NCBI RefSeq assembly: GCF_036327475.1
Contig: NZ_CP132913.1
Location: 1,364,001 to 1,428,000, forward strand
Reading direction: 5' to 3'
DNA length: 64,000 bases
Source: G036327475 sp036327475
GTDB lineage: Bacteria; Pseudomonadota; Gammaproteobacteria; Enterobacterales; Enterobacteriaceae
Positions 59,532-64,000 of the stretch are shown piece by piece; the first letter of the stretch is position 1; each line of letters starts with the position of its first letter. The position numbers and the translations under genes are program-made. The notes under the pieces were generated by a model. That model saw nothing but the letters and a program-made list of their open reading frames with translations. It did no database searches and was not told the origin of the DNA.

Positions 59532-60509
59532 TTAGGCGCGCTCCACCGAAAAGGCGATCACATCACTCAAGCGCTCGGCCTTCAGCGCTAGCATGAGCAG
59601 TCGATCCACGCCTAACGCCACCCCGGAACACTCCGGCATGCCCTGCGCCAGGGCCGCCAGTAAATTTTCATCGATGGGCTGTTTAGCCAGGCTCATCGCC
59701 ACCCGCTTGCGGTTATCCCGCTCGAAGCGCTGGCGCTGCTCGTGCGCATCGGTTAATTCACGGAAACCATTGGCCAGCTCAATGCCCTTAAAATAGACTT
59801 CAAATCGGTCCGCCACTCGATGATCCTCGGTGCTGATTTCCGCTAGCGCAGCCTGAGAAGCAGGAAAATTGTAAACAAAAGCCGGTTTATCGCGCCCGAC
59901 ATTGGGTTCGACCACCATAGCAAACAGTAATTGCAGCAGGGTATCGCGATCGTCATCGGCAGACGTTGCCTCACCGAGATCCCATTTAACTACCGCCTCA
60001 TGCAACTGTTCGTTGTCCGCCGACAAAGGATCAATACCAACATGTCGAGTAAAGGCCTGCTGATAAGAAAGCATTTCCGTACTGTCGCAATCCAGGATCT
60101 GCTGCAGGAGATCGTCAACCTCATTCATCAGGTGGTACATATCACAATGAGGGCGATACCACTCAAGCATGGTAAATTCTGGATTATGATAACGACCGGC
60201 TTCCTCATTACGAAAGCTGCGGCAAAGCTGAAATATAGGGCCGCTACCGGCCGCCAGCAGACGCTTCATGTGATATTCTGGACTGGTCATCAAATACAGC
60301 GGCATACCGCCGGCCACGCCTGGCCCGACAAAGCGGGTCTGGAATGGAACCAGATGAATATCTGTCACCGTTGCCTGACTCATGGCCGGCGTTTCTACTT
60401 CAAGTAATCCGCGATCGCTAAAAAACCTCCGGATCTGGCTCACAATTGCAGCACGCTTTAACAAATTGGTAATGGGTGCGCTTGGTTGCCAGCTGACCGA
60501 ATCGCTCAT
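59532..60509 (-). CDS. epmA: EF-P lysyl-ligase EpmA (GenX/PoxA)
   Basis: A paralogue of class II lysyl-tRNA synthetase without anticodon domain, which attaches (R)-beta-lysine to Lys34 of EF-P. It has 325 residues, exactly the E. coli length. Class II motif 2 (GPIFQLCRSFRNEEAGRYHNPEFTML in part) and motif 3 (GVALGVDRLLMLAL) are complete. ATG complementary to 60507-60509. The frd and ampC genes that separate it from blc in E. coli are absent. With efp and epmB intact nearby, the whole modification pathway is retained. Confidence 0.97.
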   Translation of the reverse strand: MSDSVSWQPSAPITNLLKRAAIVSQIRRFFSDRGLLEVETPAMSQATVTDIHLVPFQTRFVGPGVAGGMPLYLMTSPEYHMKRLLAAGSGPIFQLCRSFRNEEAGRYHNPEFTMLEWYRPHCDMYHLMNEVDDLLQQILDCDSTEMLSYQQAFTRHVGIDPLSADNEQLHEAVVKWDLGEATSADDDRDTLLQLLFAMVVEPNVGRDKPAFVYNFPASQAALAEISTEDHRVADRFEVYFKGIELANGFRELTDAHEQRQRFERDNRKRVAMSLAKQPIDENLLAALAQGMPECSGVALGVDRLLMLALKAERLSDVIAFSVERA

Positions 60510-60733
60510 ATTTTCCCTCTCCTAAACAGGAAATACAGTCTACTCGTATCTTTTTGTAGGCCACGCCTTAGAAAGGGGTGAATTAGTGCTTTCCATTTTC
60601 CATTCTTAATACAACGATTTGTGTCGTTTCGCATCAGTCGCCTGCCCCGCTTTGTCGAACCGGCTACACATTCGCGGCAGATTACTACATTTATTTCTTT
60701 TCTGATCCTCCAATGGATTTGCTATATCTCTGC

Positions 60734-61142
60734 ATGAGGATCTTTCGCTGCTCATCTCTTTGCTGCTGTCTTTATCCTGTAGCGTAGACCGCCATTTGGA
60801 AACTTAGCATGAAATGCTCCGTCTCGATCATCCCTTTGAGCGCGGCCTGGATCGTGTTTTCGTCCAATATATCTTTCGTTCTGATTAGGGTATCAAGGTT
60901 ATCAATTCAAGATTCCCCTCCGTCAAACAACGTTGGAAGCAAAGTATCGAAAAAGCGCGTTTCTTGGATCTAAAGGGCTCTTTTCCGGCCTTTTACGGTG
61001 GCCATCACCTAATCACCCTGGATGAAGATTACCGTTATGCGCTGGTTGCTAGACCGAGCTGGATTTTATCGCTCACACCAACAAGCGTTGCTACAGACCT
61101 CAAGGGAACTCAACTTTCCGATGGGCAGTCTGGTTTGAGTTA
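60734..61142 (+). pseudogene. blc: Outer-membrane lipocalin Blc, degraded
   Basis: ATG 60734 starts MRIF and a shifted signal sequence LLISLLLSLSCSVD, after which about 15 residues of the lipocalin start (GTWYEIAR) are deleted. RLDHPFERGLDRVFVQYIF, KGSFPAF, DEDYRYALVARPSWILSLTP and a final GSLV-like piece match E. coli Blc (RFDHRFERGLEKV, DREYRHALVCGPDRDYLWIL). At least three frameshifts. The position between frd/ampC and ecn in E. coli supports the call. Confidence 0.82.
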
Positions 61143-61505
61143 AGCAGGATATGACGCCGCCGGCATAAGCGTTGTGGGCGCCTCATGGTGAAACGCGTTA
61201 ACGCTGGCAAGGAAGCCGAAAAGAACACGCTCCGGGAAACGGCAATAGGCGGCAGGCGCTCCGGCTGTTCGAGGCGGGAGTAGACTGAGAAAACGGCTGA
61301 CCACATTGATAACGGTCAGAAAATTACAAGTAATGTCACAATCAGCCTCAATGAGTATCATCAACCCAGCTTCAGTGTCAATGTGAGCGTGAATAAAGAA
61401 GACGATCGGTGAAAAGAAATATCATATAATACAAAGAAAAGAGACACGGCCAAGCACTTTTTCTGATCATACTTCTCTGACATCGCTTTTGCTACATCAT
61501 CCTAA
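61143..61505. other. Eroded region where sugE would lie
   Basis: In E. coli sugE (gdx) lies between blc and ecnB. Two short minus-strand frames here do not match SugE well. Nothing is assigned. Confidence 0.45.
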
Positions 61506-61509
61506 GCCT

Positions 61510-61680
61510 TTAGAGGGCACGGGCGCGCAAAGGTGAAGCTTTAATCGCTACCGAATTGCCGCTACTGCGAATCGCCCCTCTACTCGCAGAGACATCCTTA
61601 TCGACACTACGAGTGGCGTTACACGCGGTCAGAGAAGACAACACCACAACTGATAACAAGGCAATGATAGTTTTCAACAT
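61510..61680 (-). CDS. ecnB: Entericidin B-like lipoprotein
   Basis: A small bacteriolytic lipoprotein of the entericidin pair. The ATG complementary to 61678-61680 gives 56 residues starting MLKTIIALLSVVVLSSLTAC, with lipobox LTAC and then NATRSVDKDVSA, matching NTTRGVGEDIS of EcnB. The end (SSGNSVAIKASPLRARAL) is longer than and different from the GNAISGAATKAQQ of E. coli, so a late frameshift is possible. It has a sigma-S-type context in E. coli; none is assigned here. Confidence 0.7.
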   Translation of the reverse strand: MLKTIIALLSVVVLSSLTACNATRSVDKDVSASRGAIRSSGNSVAIKASPLRARAL

Positions 61681-61747
61681 AGTATTATACTTGAACATCA
61701 AATGTGATTCGCTGTATTTATTATTTCTGTAGCCAACATGCTCAATT

Positions 61748-61888
61748 TCAAACTTTTTGTACGCTAAAATCAGTTGGCGACATAGAAATGGCCCCGCCGA
61801 GATGTTGTACATCTTCGCTGAAGCCGCAGGTGGTACACGCGCTTAAAGTCGTTAATGCCAGAACGGCGAATACAATAGCTTGGTCATT
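61748..61888 (-). pseudogene. ecnA: Entericidin A-like lipoprotein, frameshifted at its start
   Basis: From the ATG complementary to 61886-61888 the reading MTKLLYSPFWH stops after 11 codons. One frame over, AIVFAVLALTTLSACTTCGF and SEDVQHLGGAISM are intact, with lipobox LSAC and similarity to NTARGFGEDIKHLGNSIS of EcnA (the antidote peptide). A single lost base between codons 3 and 4 explains it. The C-terminus is extended to a TGA at 61748-61750. Confidence 0.7.
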
Positions 61889-61966
61889 TTGCCAATCAGG
61901 TTCCAAAATCCACGAATGCCAAAAGCCGGTTGCGGCCGCCTCTGGAATGGCGTTTCCCGTAACGCG

Positions 61967-62533
61967 TTATTTAGCCCGAGAGACATACTCGCCGGAGCGC
62001 GTATCGACCTTGATCACTTCACCAACTTGAACGAACAGCGGTACTTTCACCACTGCGCCGGTGGTCACCGTAGCGAGTTTGCCGCCGGTGCCGGCGGTAT
62101 CACCTTTGAGGCCCGGATCGGTTTCGGTGATTTCCAGCTCCACGAAGTTAGGCGGTGTCACGGCGATTGGCTGGCCATTCCACAATGTCAGCACGCATTC
62201 TGCCTGTTCGACCATCCATTTGGCGTTGTCGCCGACGGCTTTGGTATCGGCGGCCAGTTGTTCAAAGTTTTCATTATTCATAAAATGCCAAAACTCACCG
62301 TCGTTGTACAGGTAAGTCAGGTTGATATCTACCACATCGGCGGTTTCCACCGAGTCACCGGATTTGAAGGTTTTTTCCAGCACTTTACCGGAAACCAGCT
62401 TGCGCAGACGGACCCGGTTGAACGCTTGACCTTTGCCGGGCTTCACGAATTCATTCTCAATGATCGCGCACGGCTCGCCATCAAGCATGATTTTAAGACC
62501 AGAACGAAATTCATTGGTACTATAAGACGCCAT
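61967..62533 (-). CDS. efp: Elongation factor P
   Basis: EF-P relieves ribosome stalling at polyproline stretches. It has 188 residues (MASYSTNEFRSGLKIMLDGE), the E. coli length. The modification loop EFVKPGKGQAF has Lys at position 34, the EpmA/EpmB target. All three OB-like domains are present and it ends TRSGEYVSRAK. Divergent from epmB over 33 bp. Intact. Confidence 0.98.
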   Translation of the reverse strand: MASYSTNEFRSGLKIMLDGEPCAIIENEFVKPGKGQAFNRVRLRKLVSGKVLEKTFKSGDSVETADVVDINLTYLYNDGEFWHFMNNENFEQLAADTKAVGDNAKWMVEQAECVLTLWNGQPIAVTPPNFVELEITETDPGLKGDTAGTGGKLATVTTGAVVKVPLFVQVGEVIKVDTRSGEYVSRAK

Positions 62534-62566
62534 GGTAGTCCCCTAAATATAAACTTTGTAATGAAA

Positions 62567-63796
62567 ATGGCACATATTATGACCAGAAATACGCCTGCTA
62601 GAGAAGAATGGTTACACCAACTTGCCGATGTCATCACCGACCCCATTCAACTTCTAGAGTATCTTGGGCTCGAGCAATACACTGACCTGCGCGAGGGTGC
62701 TGAAGCGCGGCGCCTGTTCCCATTTCGCGTCCCCCGCGCTTTTGCGGCGCGCATGCTGCCGGGCGACCCAAACGATCCACTCTTGCGTCAAGTAATTACG
62801 GCACGAGAGGAATTCGATCTAGCGCCGGGATTTAGCGCCGATCCGCTGGACGAACAGCATAGCGTGGTGCCCGGTCTTCTGCATAAATACCAAAACCGTG
62901 CGCTGATGCTGGTGAAAGGCAGTTGCGCGGTCAATTGCCGCTACTGTTTTCGGCGCCATTTCCCCTACCAGGAAAATCAGGGCAACAAAACGAATTGGCT
63001 GCGCGCCGTGGCCTATATCCGGCAGCATCCTGAATTGAATGAGATCATTCTTTCCGGCGGCGATCCGTTAATGGCTAAAGATCATGAGCTGGATGAGCTG
63101 ATTTGTCTGTTGGAAGAACTCCCCCACCTGACCACCTTACGCATTCACAGCAGGCTGCTGGTCGTCATCCCGACACGCATTACCGCGCATCTTTGCCAAC
63201 GGCTGGCCGGCTGCCGGCTGAAGGTGGTGCTAGTGACCCACATCAACCACGCCCGCGAAATCGATGCCACTGTATGTGACAGTATGACACGGTTGCTAAA
63301 TGCGCGAGTGACATTACTCAACCAAAGCGTACTGCTGCACGGCGTCAATGACAACGCAGTTACGCTGGCCGCGCTCAGTGAGACGCTTTTTGCCGCCGGC
63401 ATTTTGCCCTATTACCTGCATGTGCTGGATAGGGTACAGGGGGCTGCGCATTTTATGGTGCAGGATACCCAAGCACGAGAAATTATGCAGCAACTGCTGG
63501 AGAAAGTATCAGGCTATCTGGTGCCACGGCTGGCGCGGGAAATCAGCGGCGAGCGCAGCAAGACACCGCTTGATCTGGGACTGCGGCACGCTAACGGCAT
63601 TGGCTGCCCAGCGGCTACGCGCCAGAGTGGTGAGAATGGCCCCAGCTTGGCGTCAGTGGCTGTCCGGGAGACTGGCGCCGATGCGCCGGAGAGTAATCGG
63701 CAGCCTGGCAGTGGTTGCGCATCCGATCCGATGCGTGCGGGATTGCCAGGTTGTGCCCCTGCCCAGTCTGGGTCGAGTGGCACGTCATTACCCTAG
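62567..63796 (+). CDS. epmB: EF-P lysine 2,3-aminomutase EpmB with unrelated C-terminal extension
   Basis: A radical-SAM enzyme that converts (S)-alpha-lysine to (R)-beta-lysine for EF-P. Start ATG 62567 (MAHIMTRNTPAREEWLHQLA; another ATG lies two codons before). The radical-SAM cluster CAVNCRYCFRRHFPY, GGDPLMAKDHEL, HSRLLVVIPTRI and PYYLHVLDRVQGAAHFMV are complete. Homology ends at SKTPLDLGLRH, where E. coli stops within two residues. Here the frame runs on for about 68 Gly/Ser/Pro-rich residues to 63796, giving 409 residues against 342. The stop codon appears to have been lost. The open frame reaching back to 61880 overlaps efp and is not used. Confidence 0.93.
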   Translation: MAHIMTRNTPAREEWLHQLADVITDPIQLLEYLGLEQYTDLREGAEARRLFPFRVPRAFAARMLPGDPNDPLLRQVITAREEFDLAPGFSADPLDEQHSVVPGLLHKYQNRALMLVKGSCAVNCRYCFRRHFPYQENQGNKTNWLRAVAYIRQHPELNEIILSGGDPLMAKDHELDELICLLEELPHLTTLRIHSRLLVVIPTRITAHLCQRLAGCRLKVVLVTHINHAREIDATVCDSMTRLLNARVTLLNQSVLLHGVNDNAVTLAALSETLFAAGILPYYLHVLDRVQGAAHFMVQDTQAREIMQQLLEKVSGYLVPRLAREISGERSKTPLDLGLRHANGIGCPAATRQSGENGPSLASVAVRETGADAPESNRQPGSGCASDPMRAGLPGCAPAQSGSSGTSLP

Positions 63797-63923
63797 TCTT
63801 GAGGACGCGCCATGGCCCGATACCTGACGGCGGTAAACGGTCTCTACTGTGGCCGCTGGGTATATCGGTAGCGCGGGCTTACGGTTTTACGGACAGTGAC
63901 AGTTATATACCTAGCCTTTAATC

Positions 63924-64000
63924 TTACTTGTTCAGCGGCACAAGCTGAACAGATAAGTTGCTTTTACTGACCGGGCTGGTGGCGCCGTAGATACCGTTGC
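63924..64000 (-). CDS. yjeI: YjeI-like small lipoprotein, C-terminal end only
   Basis: The minus strand at the right edge is open from base 64000 to a TAA at 63924-63926, reading NGIYGATSPVSKSNLSVQLV and PLNK. This resembles the end of E. coli YjeI, a DUF4156 lipoprotein (GGNVIYGISSPSQGM), which lies between groEL and epmB in the same orientation. The N-terminus is outside the window, so its integrity is unknown. Confidence 0.5.
   Translation of the reverse strand, partial: NGIYGATSPVSKSNLSVQLVPLNK

Overview
This is a chromosomal segment of a gamma-proteobacterial insect symbiont of the Sodalis type (order Enterobacterales). The intact proteins (GreA, Obg, L21/L27, IspB, Ppa, TamA/TamB, L9/S18/PriB/S6, RlmB, RNase R, PurA, HflC/K/X, Hfq, MiaA, AmiB, TsaE, Orn, Psd, MscM, EpmA, EF-P, EpmB) are all close to Escherichia coli and Yersinia counterparts. 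Between them lie some thirty genes in their ancestral positions and orientations that are wrecked by frameshifts, stops and deletions. Moderate GC, low coding density and pseudogenes still readable in pieces are what Sodalis glossinidius and related recent symbionts look like. The exact species cannot be fixed from the sequence. No insertion sequence, prophage, CRISPR array, tRNA or rRNA was found.

Layout. 1-8.7 kb corresponds to the E. coli rlmE-yhbY-greA-dacB-obgE-yhbE-rpmA-rplU-ispB-sfsB block: rlmE (cut by the window edge), greA, obgE (acidic tail lost), rpmA, rplU and ispB survive; yhbY, dacB, yhbE and sfsB are broken. 9.6-11 kb holds the divergent pair mdh/argR, both dead. 11.7-20.9 kb is mpl-fbp-ppa-ytfP-tamB-tamA-msrA, of which only ppa, tamB and tamA are intact. 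21-24.9 kb contains remnants of ytfL, ytfK, ytfJ, cysQ, fklB and ytfB. 25.1-26.6 kb is the rpsF-priB-rpsR-rplI operon. 26.7-27.8 kb has yjfP and bsmA remnants. 28-33 kb carries rlmB, rnr, purA and a yjeT relic. 33.2-36.4 kb is an AT-rich stretch without recognisable genes. 36.4-45.7 kb is the tsaE-amiB-(mutL)-miaA-hfq-hflX-hflK-hflC superoperon, with mutL dead. 45.7-52.6 kb holds nnr and queG pseudogenes, then a collapsed kdpFABCD operon. 53.3-64 kb is orn, rsgA (dead), psd, mscM, epmA, a blc relic, the ecn pair, efp, epmB and the end of a small lipoprotein gene.

Taken together, the retained genes serve translation and its quality control (ribosomal proteins, Hfq, RNase R, RlmB, MiaA, TsaE, the complete EF-P/EpmA/EpmB pathway), envelope biogenesis (TamAB, Psd, AmiB, MscM) and core synthesis (IspB, PurA, Ppa). 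The lost genes cover gluconeogenesis (fbp), malate dehydrogenase, arginine repression, murein recycling and remodelling (mpl, dacB), mismatch repair (mutL), methionine sulfoxide repair (msrA), high-affinity K+ uptake (kdp), queuosine synthesis (queG), NAD(P)HX repair (nnr) and ribosome maturation (rsgA). I found no convincing new biological system. The points most worth checking are the obgE tail loss, the epmB read-through, the AT-rich orphan region, a near-intact unassigned 86-codon ORF beside kdpD, and a set of 17-27 bp tandem duplications confined to dead DNA.
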